Assembly (NCBI RefSeq): GCF_003265705.1
Contig: NW_020312817.1
Coordinates: 50,505,589 to 50,569,588 of the forward strand
Reading direction: 5' to 3'
DNA length: 64,000 nt
Source: Callorhinus ursinus
Lineage: Eukaryota > Chordata > Mammalia > Carnivora > Otariidae
In this document: positions 42,599 through 55,299 of the stretch, piece after piece
Numbering within the stretch: position 1 is the first letter of the stretch
Layout: every line of letters starts with the position of its first letter
The notes under the pieces: generated by a model
Databases searched by the model: none
What the model saw: the letters and a program-made list of their open reading frames with translations, nothing else
Told to the model about the DNA's origin: nothing
Position numbers and translations under genes: made by a program

Positions 42599-43184
42599 TA
42601 CAAAGGTTTTTAACTGAACTTAAAAGAATTTTTAATCTCTGGCTGCTTTTTACAACTCTCCCTTTGTCTTTAGTATTCTTCAGTTTCCTTATAAGCATTT
42701 GGGGCAGACTTCTTTTTATTTATCCTGTTTGCTATTATATGGTACATCCTGTATTGTGAGTTCATTTATTTCATCAGTTCTGAAATACTCTTCCTTTTTC
42801 TCTTCATATATTGCTTCTACTGCATTCTTTGCATAATGCCCCCCTGCGATTTCAATTAGACAAATGACAGGCTCTTTGATTCTGTGCTCCATAGCTCTTA
42901 CATCTTCTGCCACATTTTTCTTCTCCTGTTTCTCTTTGCTGTGTTTAAAGTAATTCCTTCAGCTCTTTCTTTACTATTTCTCTTTTAAGCTGTTTCTAAT
43001 CTGTGTTTAATATTCAATGTACTCAATGAAGTGTTTTTTTTATTGCGGTGTTTATCAATGAAAAACTGGAGGAAGATTACACTTCATCATACCCTGAATG
43101 CTTAAGTAAGTTATTTTATGCACATAAAATGAATACTATGAAGTCTTTCTCATGGTGTTTATAAAGTTAAAAAAATAATGCACA

Positions 43185-43383
43185 GGGACACCTGGGTGGC
43201 TCAGTCAGTTAAGCATCTGCCTTCGGCCCAGGCTATGATCCCAGGGTGCTGGGATCGAGTCCCACATCAAGCTCCTTGCTCAGCGGGGAGTCTGCTTCTC
43301 CCTCTGCCTGCCACTCCCGCCCTGCTTGTGTTTGTGCTCTTTCTCTCTCTCTGACAAATAAATAAATAAAATCTTTTTAAAAA
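43185..43383 (+). mobile_element. Can-SINE, full length
   Basis: Head gggacacctgggtggctcag, tail aaataaataaataaaatctt. The flanks aaaaaataatgca and aaaaaaccaatgta suggest a diverged TSD. Confidence 0.93.
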
Positions 43384-43510
43384 ACCAATGTATAAACAAA
43401 AACAACAAAAAAAGAGAGATTGCTCCACACTAAGAGAAATTTAAGAGACACAATTACCAAATGCATTATGTGGGTCCTAATGCAAATAGACCACCTACCA
43501 AAAAATACAT

Positions 43511-43686
43511 TTTTTTAAAGAGAGGAAGTGGGGGAAGAGGCAGATGGGGAGGAAGAGAGGGTCTTAAGCAGGCTCCCTGCTGAGCGTGGAACCCAATGTA
43601 GGGCTCAATCTCACAACCCTGAGATCACGACCTGAGCCGAAATTAAGAGTCAGATGCTTAACTGACTGAGCCATCCAGGTGCCCCT
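43511..43686 (-). mobile_element. Older Can-SINE
   Basis: Minus-strand copy with 'aatctcacaaccctgagatc' and end gagccatccaggtgcccc. A-tail reduced to ttttttaaag. Confidence 0.9.
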
Positions 43687-43985
43687 CCCAAAAGACTTTT
43701 TGAGACAACTGGGAAAATTTGAATATGACTCTAGTATTAGGGAATTCCAAGGAATTATTGTTAATTTTGTTAAATGTGATAATGGAATTATGTCTATATA
43801 AGAAAACATTACATATTTTAGAATGCATTAAGTGTAGAATTTATTTAAAATACTTCAGCAGCAGCAAAATATACCACACACACAAGGAAAAGATGATGCA
43901 AGTTTGACAAAATTTTGGTAATTGTTGAAACTGGGTAATAGTCATATGGGAATTCATTAAACTGTTCTCCCCACTTTTTGGGTTG

Positions 43986-44179
43986 TTTTTTTTTTAAGAT
44001 TTTATTTATTTGACAGAGAGAGACACAGCAAGAGGGGGAGCACAAGCAGGGGGAGTGGGAGAGGGAGAAGCAGGCCTCCGGCAGAGCAGGGAACCTAATG
44101 CGGGTCTCGATCCCAGGACCCTGGGATCATGACCTGAGCCAAAGGCAGACGCTTCATGACTGAGCCACCCATGTGCTCT
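43986..44179 (-). mobile_element. Can-SINE
   Basis: Minus-strand copy from ttttttttttaagattttat to gagccacccatgtgctct, near the 3' end of the L1M. TSD unclear. Confidence 0.93.
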
Positions 44180-44222
44180 GTGGGTATGTTTGAAATTGTC
44201 CATAATAAATTATTTTTAAGTC

Positions 44223-44689
44223 TTTAGAGAAGGGTATTATACTATATCCTGTTAATATCTACAAAATCTCCCAAGTCTTACTGTTATAGAATGCTCAATA
44301 AATTCTGTCTGAACAATTTTTGCTTAGTCTTTTTTATTCATTTCTCATAGTAATAATCAATACTTATAAATACTATGTAAGATTTTCAAAGTGTCATCAC
44401 TTTGGGTTCACTGCAATAATGTATGTAGTAGATATCATCACCCTCACACAAAACAAAACAAAACATGCTGCCTTCTTCTATATGAAGGCTAGTAAAACAT
44501 CTCACCTAAATTTTCTTTTTTTTAAATATTCCAATATGAGGCTCATTTCTGAAAACATTAATCCTTTTGCTGCCAACTTTCCAACTCGGCTAGGAGACAT
44601 TTTTCTGATATACGTGATAACAGTGATATATGTTCACTGTACAAAACGTTTATGACGTATAAAAATATAGACGAGGGAGAAAAATCACA
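44223..44689. other. AT-rich unassigned DNA
   Basis: An open frame at 44320-44655 (plus, 111 codons) is hydrophobic because of T-rich composition. No homology recognised. Confidence 0.35.
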
Positions 44690-45280
44690 TTTAGTCAAAA
44701 TGCCCATAATGCAGCACCGAATATCACTGAGATATATTTCCTTTCATTCTTTTAAATATATGGCCTTATTAAATACTGACTAAATACAGAAGAATATGTA
44801 TTACATATGTGTAAAATGCAAGGAATAAAAGCAAAATGAACATCAGAGGATCCACCACCCAGTTAGTAAACCACAGCTTTTGAAATCCTTGCTCCTCTTT
44901 CCAGATCCCAGCCCGTTTCATTCCCAAGGACATTAAGGTGTTTGGGCTTTTGTGTTTTCACTTCTTTACTTTTCTTTAGAGTTTACCATATACGTATTAA
45001 GCGGTTTCATATGGTCCAACCTGGTACCCATTCCTAAGCAATATGTTGTTTTATTTAGTTTTGACTTTTCTATAAGTCACACTGAAGGTGTTTTTCTGCA
45101 GCTTGCTTTTTCACAGTCATGAGATTTGTTCATGCTGGTTTGTGGTAGCTCTATGGCTTGCTTCTCCCTGCTCAAGTGTGTTGCATGGGCTGCAGTCTTC
45201 TCTATTTTTCTGATCTCTTCCACTGACACTGGATTACACTTTTATTTCTGTGCCTAATTTATATGTAATTGAGAGAAGAG
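44690..45280 (-). mobile_element. L1M fragment, antisense
   Basis: 'tccaccacccagttagtaaa', 'gctttttcacagtcatgaga', 'tttgttcatgctggtttgtg', 'gtagctctatggcttgctt' follow antisense L1M. Confidence 0.6.
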
Positions 45281-45459
45281 TATGTATATAACTGATATTT
45301 CTATTTGTTTTCTTTTTTCTTTTTCGAGATTTTTCTCCTTTCCGGTGAGCCCAGCAAAAACATCATGTCTTGTGTGGCCTCTCATTATTTAGTAGTGGGA
45401 GGGCCCTTCTTCAGTATCTAGGAGGCTATACTCCTGCAAGTGGGAGCCTGCAGCACAAT

Positions 45460-46135
45460 TTGTAGAATTCAGATGTGGAACAACTTGAATGTTCATTGGT
45501 AGGGCAACAATTTAATGAACGATGGATTATCAGTACAATGGCACACTATGGAATAGTTTAAATCAAGAACAGATGGATCTACGTGTAATGACATGGAAAA
45601 TTGCTACTACAGTTAAATGAATACAGCAAGCTAGAACTCTATGTGGCACGATCCAATTTATATGTTAGAAAAAGTCCAAGTCAAGGGGTGCCTGGGTGAC
45701 TCAGTTGAGCGTCCGACTCTTGGTTTCGGCTCAGGTCATGATCTCATGGTTGTAGGATCAAGCCTGCATTGGGATCTGCGCTCAGCAGGGAGTCTGCTTG
45801 AGATTCTCCCTCTCCCTCCCCGCCCCCGCCACCCCCCCAACCCGCTGGTGTGCTCGTGCGCTCTCTAAAATGAATAAATAAATAAAATCTTTAAAAAAAA
45901 AAAAAAGAAAAGAAATAGTCCAAGTCAATATATATGGAGGCAAATAAATAGAAACAGGCCTTAAAGAGTCCCCAGCAATCTGTTAATAATAGTTAACGTC
46001 TGGGGGCAGGAGGAAGCTCAAGTAGGGGTGGGGGCTAAGGCTGAGTTTTACTCTTTATATACATTGGTATGGTTTGATTTCTTCTTTTTTTCTGGTACAA
46101 TGAGAATATACTTACATATGACTTCTGTAAATTCC
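45460..46135 (+). mobile_element. L1M 3'UTR end, split by a Can-SINE
   Basis: 'caacttgaatgttcattggt', 'ttaaatgaatacagcaagct', 'agttaacgtctgggggcagg' and 'actctttatatacattggta' follow an L1M tail. Confidence 0.75.
45685..45916 (+). mobile_element. Older-subtype Can-SINE, with perfect TSD
   Basis: 'gagcgtccgactcttggttt' and 'catgatctcatggttgtagg' mark an older subtype. A 12-base TSD, agtccaagtcaa, lies at 45673-45684 and 45917-45928. Confidence 0.96.
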
Positions 46136-46560
46136 CTGTTAAAAAGGAAGTTGTCTACAGTGTCAAATGCCTCAGAGAGGCCACAGCAGGACTGCAGAGT
46201 CCACTGAATTTGGCAACCAGAGGCTATTGGTGACTTTAGGAAGAGCTGCTGGTGAGGTGGATGGCAGGCTACAGGGGTGAGGAGAGGGCCAGAAGGAGCA
46301 TCGAGATGGGAAGGGCACCTGTGAAGAGGGGCAGGTGGGCAGAGAAGACAGCAAATAGGAGCAGGTGAGTAAAGGTTCTAAATAAGATGGTGTTTTGGAG
46401 TGAAGATATCTGCCTGAACCAGGTGTGAAGCGTGAGTTGTGGTTCTGAACAGGAAAACAGGAAACTAGAGACAGAGTCTGAAGGATCAGGAACAGGTTGA
46501 GAACGGTAGATGGGTCAGGATGATTTGTTCAGGAAGCAGCCTGTGAATATTCTTCCAGGA
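46136..46560 (+). mobile_element. Ancient interspersed repeat, family not assigned
   Basis: 'cagtgtcaaatgcctcagag', 'aggccacagcaggac' and 'ttggtgactttaggaagagc' follow a widespread old mammalian repeat. Confidence 0.55.
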
Positions 46561-48086
46561 CATTAGTGGCTCATTTATCTGAGTGTGTGTGCTTATGTGT
46601 GATGCCTTGTGTGTGTTGGTAAATGAGCCTTGCAGTGCAGGATCGTTGTGGTTGAATGTGGCTCCCTTGTTTGGGGCAGGTGCAGAGGTGGTTGAGGGGC
46701 CAGGTTGAGAGGGTGGGCAGAGACAGGTAAAGTGATGCCACTTGGAGTCCAGTTGAGTCTAGTTGAATAAGGGAGGGAATGAGGAAAGAAAGCACCTGAT
46801 ACCATGCCTGGCACATAGTAGATGCTCTATCAGTACTTGTGCACTGTCATCAAGGGGTTAGAAGCCTCAGTAAGATTGAAGAGCAAGTGTTGTGAGACAA
46901 AGGGTGTAAAAACTGGAGGGGTAGGAGGTCAAGTGGGATATTGAGAGGTTGTGATTTCAACAGTGGGTTGGTTTTGATCATGACCAAAACTCAGCTAGGG
47001 CTTGATGGTGTGGGTTGGGGGACAAGGTCTGTTTAGGAAATCACAGAGTAGTGAAGGTTTATGTTGGGAGATCTTAAGATTTGGAGTGTCCTCCCTTTCC
47101 TACCAGGTCTCAGCTATTCTCGGCTTTTGTCTCTGGCCTCCCTACTCACTGGTCTTTGTACATTCTCCTTTCCCTCTGCCTTCCCTCACCCTTCGGTTAA
47201 CTTCCTGGCTGAGTTGGAGAGTGCCTGAACTCCTGGGCACCCCCACCCCCAATCACTTAGAACACACAGGCACTGCTCTTCCGTTTGCCATCCCCTGATT
47301 CCTAGCTCTTCAGCCTGTGAGTGGGCTGTTCCTGAAGTCCTTGAGTTTCTTGTGATGATGGGAGCACCTATTCCCCTGCTCAGAGAGAGAGTTAGAATGA
47401 TTAGTATTTTACAGTTGTTTAGAACCTGTGACTTGCCAAAACTTTTTCATAAACACCCTTTTTTCTACTCACATTATCTCAGGAAGTTAAAATTTTACAG
47501 GAAATATCAGCAGAGGGAGTCTGGTGGTGGAGACAGGAGATGGTACATCACCATGGAGACCCTAGAGGTCAGAGTCTGAGCTTTAGATTTGCTGGACCAG
47601 ACACTTGAATTTTGTGGGGTCCCCAAAGTGAACAGTCTCACCAGGACTGATTCACACTGACCACACTGATAAGAGATTGATACACAAGCCAGATCTAAAT
47701 TTTTATTTACAGTAAGGGGTATATTTTTCAAAAGGTGCCTCGTATATCTACAATCCTTCCCCAGGAGATCTCATCCAGGCTCATGGCTTGAAAAAGCACA
47801 TATGCCCTGACGACTCCCAAATACGTATCTCTAGGCCCAGTCTATTCTCTTCCTTATCTATCCAAAGGTCTAGTTTATCTCTCCTTTGAGTTGACTAATA
47901 GGCATCTCTTGGCTGCTCCAGTTCCTGCCAAAATGAGAATTCATTTAGGCTGCTGGCTTCCTCCCCAAACTAAACACAGGAGGAATTATAGAGGGCAATG
48001 CGAAATCCAGGAAATAGTAACAACAAAGACGAAATGCCTGGGGAGCTAAAAGGCTGTTTAGAACTAGATTGCATGTGTTTGTGGTT
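46561..48086. other. No firm feature
   Basis: Unassigned balanced DNA. The interval 46800-46850 ends like an L2/MIR tail (catgcctggcacatagtaga), and 47375-47515 is weakly MIR-like. No gene signal. Confidence 0.35.
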
Positions 48087-48098
48087 TGTGTGTGTGTC

Positions 48099-48139
<41 letters not shown>
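48087..48139. repeat. (GT)n microsatellite
   Basis: Near-pure GT with a tctgc interruption near its start. Confidence 0.98.
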
Positions 48140-48143
<4 letters not shown>

Positions 48144-48739
48144 TAGCTGCAGCCTGAGGCAGCGGTGACAGTGATCATAAGGATAGAAGAAAAATGATGG
48201 ACTTTCACCTCTTGCTTCTCCCACACCTTTGCATTGGACAGACATGGCTTGCCTTTCACTGCAGAACTGCAGAGGCAGTGGCTTAGGCCACTGGTCAGGG
48301 TGTCCATGGGGAGGAACTCAGAGCCGCATGAAAGCCCGGTCAGGGTCAAGAATTGATAAATTAGGGGAACAACTGTTTTTGAGTATATCCTCACTCCTTC
48401 ACCCTTTGCCTTCTAAATATCCAGGCTGGCCCTTCCAAACCCTGGAGGCAGCTTCCTTCCAGGGCAGGGTGGAAAGTAAAAGCAAGACCCAAGGAGTTTT
48501 TGGCCAGGTGAAGACAAGCAGAAGGGATGCCATGTGATTGCGTGATACCTGCGGTGCTTCACTCCAGATCTGAGTCCCTGTTCTCTCCTTGAACTTGACA
48601 GCCTAACAGATACTGAGTGGCCTTCTGTCCTTCCCCAAAAGGCAGTATGGAGCCGAGTAGACAATACCCTCAGGGAATATGGGCTCACAAGCCTAACTAG
48701 TGGGACACTCAAAGCATAAAATTAAACCAAAGGAAAGTA
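48140..48739. other. No feature recognised
   Basis: Unassigned DNA before an L1 block. The open frame at 47945-48394 on the minus strand is carried by the GT repeat. Confidence 0.35.
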
Positions 48740-49715
48740 AAATGCACCAGGTGTAACATCAGAAACAGGAGGATGAAGGCAGGAGTGTTAGTACACGTGG
48801 ACCAAGGATTTCGTATCAGCTTTATAAATATACAAAAGTAAGATTAGCAGTATAAAACAAAAACAAGAAAAATTTAAAAGAACTAAGTGAAAATATTAGG
48901 TATGAAGAAGATAATAATGAAATAAAGAACACAATAAGTGAGATATATAACAGATGAAAACTAAATTATTTTGAGATTATCATATTGAGAAACACTCCAA
49001 GAAGGATGCATTAAAGACTGAGGAGATAAAAACTGAAAGTTAGGATAAGGAAGGTAGAGGTAGAAAGCCTACATCCATAGCAGGAATTCAGAAGGAAAAA
49101 AATGAAAAGGGATAGAAGAGTATATTTGAAGAAACAACAGACACATTTTTCAGGTTTAAAAAGGACAAATGATCAAATAAATAAATACAATTAAAAAAAA
49201 TAAAAAGGATGAATGACCTCAGGTTGAAAGGGCTGTAGAGTGGAAAATAAAGGAGAGAAGGGAAAACCCACACAAGATACCAGATGGTAAAATCTAAAAA
49301 CACCAAAGAGAAAACTCTAAAAGTATTAGATTGACATTAGATCTCTCAGCAGCAACACGAGGTGTAAGAAGAGTGTGGAATAATATTTAAGTACTCAAAT
49401 AAAATAATTTTGAACTTACAATTTTACATCCAGCCATGTTGTCATTCATATGTGAAAAAAATTCTCGGGCAGCCAGACCTCAAAATGCTCACCATAAGAA
49501 GACCCACATCAAAAAACAACTCGGGGGGGCAAGGACACATGAAAAGATAAATGGAGTGATTTCAGATGGTTTAAACTAATATATAAAGCAAACTGTTCAA
49601 AAGACATTAACAATTGTTAAATGTAAGTGGAGGGATATATTGCTGTTCATTGTACTATCGTTTCTACTTTTCTGGAAATTTGGAAACTTTCATAGTAAAA
49701 AAAGGTTTAAAACAT
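48740..49715 (+). mobile_element. HAL1/L1-type fragment ending in an L1M 3' end
   Basis: 'agatctctcagcagcaacac', 'gaacttacaattttacatcc', 'agccatgttgtcattc' resemble a HAL1/L1 ORF1 region. 'tgttcattgtactatcgttt' and 'ggaaactttcatagtaaaaa' mark an L1M 3' end near 49700. Confidence 0.6.
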
Positions 49716-52496
49716 TTTGGAGGCAATACACAAATAAGAAGAGACACAAATCCAGGAGACTTTGCAAGAAATATATAGAGTAAGAGTGATTTGATACATT
49801 GGTAAAATTTTCTGTCATCTAAACAATAGCAACAACAACAACTTAAGATTAAAAAAAAGGAAAAAGAGGAAGTACATTCACGATAGTCCCAAATTAATAT
49901 TCTAGACAACACTGAATTGATAGTGGATTGGAAGTATAGCTAGAAATTTGGAAAATCCTCAAGTACTTGGAAATTAAACAACACGTTTTGATATAACCCA
50001 TGGGTCAAAGAGGAAACCACAAGGAAAATTATTAATCTTCTGAGCTGAATAAAAAAGAAAATTTGACATATCGAACAAAATTTATGAGATGCAGCAAAAG
50101 AAGCATTTATAGGGAAATGTATAGCTTTAAACACCTATATTCGAAAAGAAAAATGGTCTCATATCAATAACTTAAGCTTCCACTTTAAGAACCTGGAAAA
50201 AAGGAGCCAATTAAATCCAAAGCAAGGAGAACGAGGAAAATAAAGATTAGAGTAAAAATAAGTGAAACAGAGAAACAACAGAGACAAAAATCGATAAAAC
50301 AAAAAGTTGGGGTTTTTTGAAAAAGATTAACAAAATTGACAGATCTTTAGTTAGGCTGACCAAGATAAAAAAAAGAAGAAAATATAAATTACAAAATCAT
50401 TACTGATCCTACAGAAATAAAAATAATGTAAGGGAACATTACAAATTCAATAACTTGGTTGAAATGGACAAATTCCTAGCAAGATATAGATTATGAAAAT
50501 TGAATCAAGAAGAAATAGAAAATCTGAATAGATCTATAGCAAGTAAAGAATAGTACATACTTAAAATCTTCCTGTTAAAAAAAGATCATTTCCAGAATAT
50601 TTCACTGGTGAATTCTATCAGATATTTAAAGATGACATAGTACCCATCTTTCACAAATTCTTTTATAAAGTGGAGCAGAAGGAAATACTTCCCAACTCAC
50701 TGTATGAAACTGTATGTTCCTTATGAATGTAGATACAAAAGTCTTTAACACAATATTAGCAAATAAAATTCAGGAATATATAAAAATAATTCTATATCAT
50801 GACCAAGTGGCCTTTATCCCAAGAGTGTAAGGTCCGTTTAACATCTGAAAATCAATTAAGGTAAATCACAATTTTTTTAAAAGATTTTATTTACTTACTT
50901 GACAGAGAGAGACACAGCAAGAGAGGGAACACAATCAGGGGGAGCAGAAGAGGGAGAAGAAGGCCTCCCATGGAGCAGGGAGCCCGATGCGGGGCTCGAT
51001 CCCAGGACCCCAGGACCATGACCCGGGCCAAAGGCAGACGCTGAACAACTGAGCCACCCAGGCGCCCTGGTAAATCACCATATTAATAAAACAAGGGACA
51101 AAAACCATATGATCATCTCAATAGATGCAGGAAAAAACATTCGACAAAATCCAACATCCATTAATGATAAAAGCTCTTAAGCTAGGAATGAAAGAGGACT
51201 TTCTCAACTTGATAAAGTATATCTAACCAAAACCTACAGTCAACATTATATATAATGGTGAAAGACTGAATGTTTCTCCATAGGAACAAGGCAAGGATGT
51301 GTGCTTTTGCCACTTTTATCAACATTATACCGGAGGTTTTAGACAGTGTGACAAGGCCAAAAAGTAAAAAAATAAAAAAAAGTTATCCACATTGGAAAAG
51401 AAATAAAACTATATTCACAGATGACATGGTCCTGTATATAGAAAATCCTAAGAAATTCACAAAAAACTACAATTGTTAAGATGGTAATACTGCCCACATT
51501 GATCTACAAATTTAACGCAATCCCTAACGAAGTCCCAGCTGCCTTTTTTGTAGAAATTGACAAACTAATTCTATAACCAATGTGTAAATACAAAGGATCC
51601 AGAATAGCTAAAAAATTTTTGAAAAAGAACTAAGTTGGAGGACTCACACTTTCTGAGTGCAAAACTTACTACAAAACTACAGTAATCAAAACAATGTGGT
51701 GTGGGTAGTAAGATGGATGTATAGACCACTAGAATTGAGAGTCAGAAATAAGCCCTCACATGTAAGGTTAATTTATTTTTGGTAGAGGTGACAAGGATAT
51801 TCAATGGGAAAGATGTTCTATACAAGTACTGGCAAGGATGTGGAGAAACTGGATCCCTCATACATTCCTGATAGGAGTGTAAAATGGTACAGCCACTTTG
51901 GAGAACAGTTGGGCAGTTTCTAAAAAAGTTAAAAATAAATCTACCCTTTGACCTAGCAATTCCATTCCTAGGTATCTACTGAGAGAAATGAAAACATGTC
52001 CACACAAAGACTTGTACATGAATATTCATAGCAGCATTATTCATCATACCAAAACCAGGAATCAATCCAAATGTCCATCAACAGGTTAATGGATAAACCA
52101 GATGTGGTGTATTCACACTGGAACACTACTCAGCAATAAAAAGGAATAATTACTGAGTACTGATACATACATGATCTAGATGAACCTCAAAAACCTTATA
52201 CTAAATGAAAGCTAGACACAAAAGACTATATATTGTATAATCCCATTTATATGAAATACACAGAAAAGGCAAATCTATACAGATAGAAGTAGATCAGCAG
52301 TTGCCTGATCTGGATCTGGGAGTAGGAACTGACTGCAAATGAGCACAAGGGAGTTTTGGGGATGATGGAAATGTTCTAAATCTGTATTGTTGGATAATTG
52401 CACAACTCTATAAATTTACTAAAAATGATTGAATTGTATACTTGCAATAGGTGAATGTTATTTTTTGATATATACATTAAACTCCAATAAAGCGAG
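49716..52496 (+). mobile_element. L1M ORF2 to 3'UTR, decayed and internally deleted
   Basis: From about 49930: 'ttggaaattaaacaacacgt', 'ccatgggtcaaagaggaaac', 'tttatagggaaatgtatagc', then the RT region near 51110-51460 (cacagatgacatggtcctgt; the metal-binding core reads FTDD instead of FADD). A jump near 51475 to ORF2 C-terminal DNA indicates an internal deletion. The 3'UTR (gactatatattgtataatcc, 'gtagatcagcagttgcctga') ends near 52490. Confidence 0.85.
50870..51068 (-). mobile_element. Can-SINE, with perfect TSD
   Basis: Minus-strand copy inside L1M ORF2. A 10-base TSD, ggtaaatcac, lies at 50860-50869 and 51069-51078. Confidence 0.97.
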
Positions 52497-52957
52497 CAGC
52501 GAATTATAAGCCAGTTAATAACAAAATCAAAGAAACATCTTGATATAATAGAATAATAAGAGGAAACTTTAACACCCCCCTCATTGCAATGGACAGATCA
52601 TCTAAGAGGAAGATCAACAAGGAAATAAGGGCTTTGAATGACATACTGGACCAGATGGACTTTACAGATATATTCAGAACATTCCCATCCCAAAGCAACA
52701 GAATACACATTCTTTTAGAGTGTACATGGAACATTCTCCAGAATAGATCACATACTGGGTCACGAATCAGGTCTCAACTGGTACCAAAAGATTGGGATCT
52801 TTCCTGGCATATTTTCAGACCACAATGCTTTGAAACTAGAACTCAATCACAAGAGGAAAGTTGGAAAGACCTCAAACACATGGAGGCTAAAGAGTATCCT
52901 ACTAAAGAATGAACGGGTTAATCAGGAAATTAAAGAAGAATTTAAAAAATTCATGGA

Positions 52958-53149
52958 GGGGCACCTGGGTGGTTCGGTTGTTAAGCATCTGCCTTCGGCT
53001 CAGGTCATGATCCCAGGGTCCTGGGATCAAGCCCCGCATTGGGCTCCCTGCTCAGCAGGAAGCCTGCTTCTCCCTCTCCCACTCCCTTTGCTTGTGTTCC
53101 CTCTCTTGCTGTGTCTCTCTCTGTCAAATAAATAAATGAAATCTTGAAA
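52958..53149 (+). mobile_element. Can-SINE in L1 ORF2, with TSD
   Basis: Full copy. A 14-base TSD, aaaaaattcatgga, at 52944-52957 recurs at 53150-53163 with one change. It interrupts the ORF2 frame. Confidence 0.97.
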
Positions 53150-53639
53150 AAAAAATTTATGGAAACAAATGAAAATGAAAATACAACTGTTCAAAATCTT
53201 TGGGATGTAGCAAAGGGGGTCTTAAGAGAGAAGTATATAGCATTACAACTCTTTCTCAAGAAACAAGAAAGATCTCAAATATACAACCTAACCCTACACC
53301 TAAAGAAGCTGGAGAAAGAACAGCAAATAAAGCCTAACCCAGCAGGAGAAGAGAATTAATAAAGATTAGAACAGAAATCAATTAAATAGAAACCAAAAAA
53401 CAGCAGAACAGATCAATGAAATTAGGAGCTGGTTCTTTGAAAGAATTAATAAGATTGATAAACCCCTGGTGAGACTTATCAAAAAGAAAAGAGAAAGGAC
53501 CCAAATAAATAAAATCATAAATGAAAGGGGAGAGATCACAACCAACAACACAGAAGAAATACAATTAAAAGAACATATTATGAGGCACTATATGCCAACA
53601 AATTAGGCAATCTGGAAGAAATGGATGCATTTCTAGAGA

Positions 53640-55010
53640 CATATAAACTACCAAGACTGAACCAGGAAGAAATATAAAAGCTGAACAGACCCATAACCAG
53701 CAAGGAAATTGAAGCTGTAATTGAAAATCTCCCAACGAACAAGAGCCCAGGTCCAGATGGCTTCCCAGAGGAATTCTACCAAACATTTAAAGAAGAATTA
53801 ATTCTGAAGCTGTTCCAACAAAAAATCGAAATGGAAGGAAAACTTCCAAACTCTTTCTATGAAGCCAGCATTACTTGATCCCAAAATCAAAGACCCCATC
53901 AAAAAGGAGAATTACAGACCAATTTCCCTGATGAACATGGATGCAAAAATTCTCACCAAAATACTAGCCAAAAGGATCCAATAGTACATTACAAGGATTA
54001 TTCACCACGACCAAGTGGGATTTATTCCTGGGCTGCAAAGGTGGTTCAACACCTACAAATCAATCAACGTGATGCACTATATTAATAAAAGAAAGGACAA
54101 GAACCATGTAATCCTCTCAATAGATGCAGAAAAAGCATTTGACAAAGTGCAGCATCCTTTCTTGATTAAAACTCTTCACAGTGTAGGGGTAGAGGGAACA
54201 TACCTCAATAACATAAAAGCCTTATACAAAAAGCCCACAGTGAATATCATTCTCAATGGGGAAAAACAGAACTTTTCCCCTGAGGTCGGGAACACGGCAG
54301 GGATGTCCACGATCACCAGTGCTTTTGAACATAGTACTAGAAGTCCTAGCCTCAGCAATCAGACAACAAAAAGAAATAAAAGGCATCCAAATTGGCAAAG
54401 AAGGAGTCAAACTCTCACTCTTTGCAGATGACATGATACTCTATGTGGAAAACCCAAAAGACCCCACCCCAAAATTGTTAGAACTCATATAGGAATTCAG
54501 CAAAGTGGCAGGATATAAAATCAATGCACAGAAATCAGTTGCATTTCTATACACCAACAATGAGACAGAGAAAGTGAAATTAAGGAGTCCAACCCGTTTA
54601 CAGTTGCACCCAAAACCATAAGATACCTAGAAATAAACCTAACCAAAGAGACAAAGGATCTGTACTTAAAAAACTATAGAATACTCATGAAAGAAATTGA
54701 GGAAGACACAAAGAAATGAAAAAAAATGTTCTGTGCTCATGGATTAGAAGAACAAATATTATGAAAATGTCTATGCTACCTAGAGCAATCTACACATTCA
54801 ATGCAATCCCCATCAAAATGCCATCAACTTTTTTCACAGAGCTGGAAGAAATAATCCTAAAATTTGTATGGAAACAGAAAAGACCCCAAATAGCCAAAAG
54901 AATGTTGAAAAAGAAAACCAAAGCTGCTGGCATCACAATTCTGGATTTCAAGCTCTATTACGAAGCTGTAATCATCAAGACGGTCTGGTACTGGCACAAA
55001 AACTGACACA
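53640..55010 (+). pseudogene. L1 ORF2 reverse transcriptase domain, frameshifted
   Basis: The RT palm is recognisable in pieces. An IDAEKAFDK motif (first Asp codon at 54123) is in one frame. TRQGCP and [11 protein letters not shown], then FADDM (Phe codon at 54421), are in another frame. So at least one indel lies between about 54250 and 54300, and more follow before 54716. Both catalytic Asp positions of the FADD box are kept, but no continuous enzyme can be made. The role in an intact L1 is target-primed reverse transcription. Confidence 0.9.
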
Positions 55011-55299
55011 TAGATCAATGGAACAGAATAGAGAGCCCAGAAATGGGCCCTCAACTCTATGGTCAACTAATCTTTGATAAAGCAGGAAGGAATATCCAAC
55101 GGAAAAAAGACAGTCTCTTCAACAAATGGTGTTGGGAAAATGGGACAACCATATGCAGAAGAATGAAACTTACACCACACACAAAAATAGACTCAAAATG
55201 TATGAAAGACCTAAATGTGAGACAGGAATCCATCAAAATCCTTGAGGAGAACAACTCAAGGATTGAGTTGAGGCAGCAACTTCTTCAACTTCGGCTGCA

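Larger units (their letters stand above)
40690..43080 (-). mobile_element. L1 fragment, antisense, hosting a second L1
   Basis: Outer pieces 40690-41115 ('tagttttgctgaatatataa', 'ttgtttatttgtaggtgata') and about 42600-43080 ('ctctggctgctttttacaac', 'ctttttatttatcctgtttg', 'ttcatttatttcatcagttc') are contiguous in other L1 copies. The middle is a distinct antisense L1M 3'UTR. Confidence 0.75.
43400..44222 (+). mobile_element. L1M 3'UTR, with polyadenylation end
   Basis: 'aatttaagagacacaattac', 'ttttgagacaactgggaaaa', 'ggaattattgttaattttgt', 'gaaactgggtaatagtcata' and the diagnostic end 'gtttgaaattgtccataata' near 44190-44210. Split by SINEs at 43511 and 43986. Confidence 0.9.

Noticed and set aside
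44320..44655. 111-codon hydrophobic open frame.
   Set aside because: T-rich composition yields Phe/Ile/Leu-rich products; no family recognised and it lies amid L1 debris.
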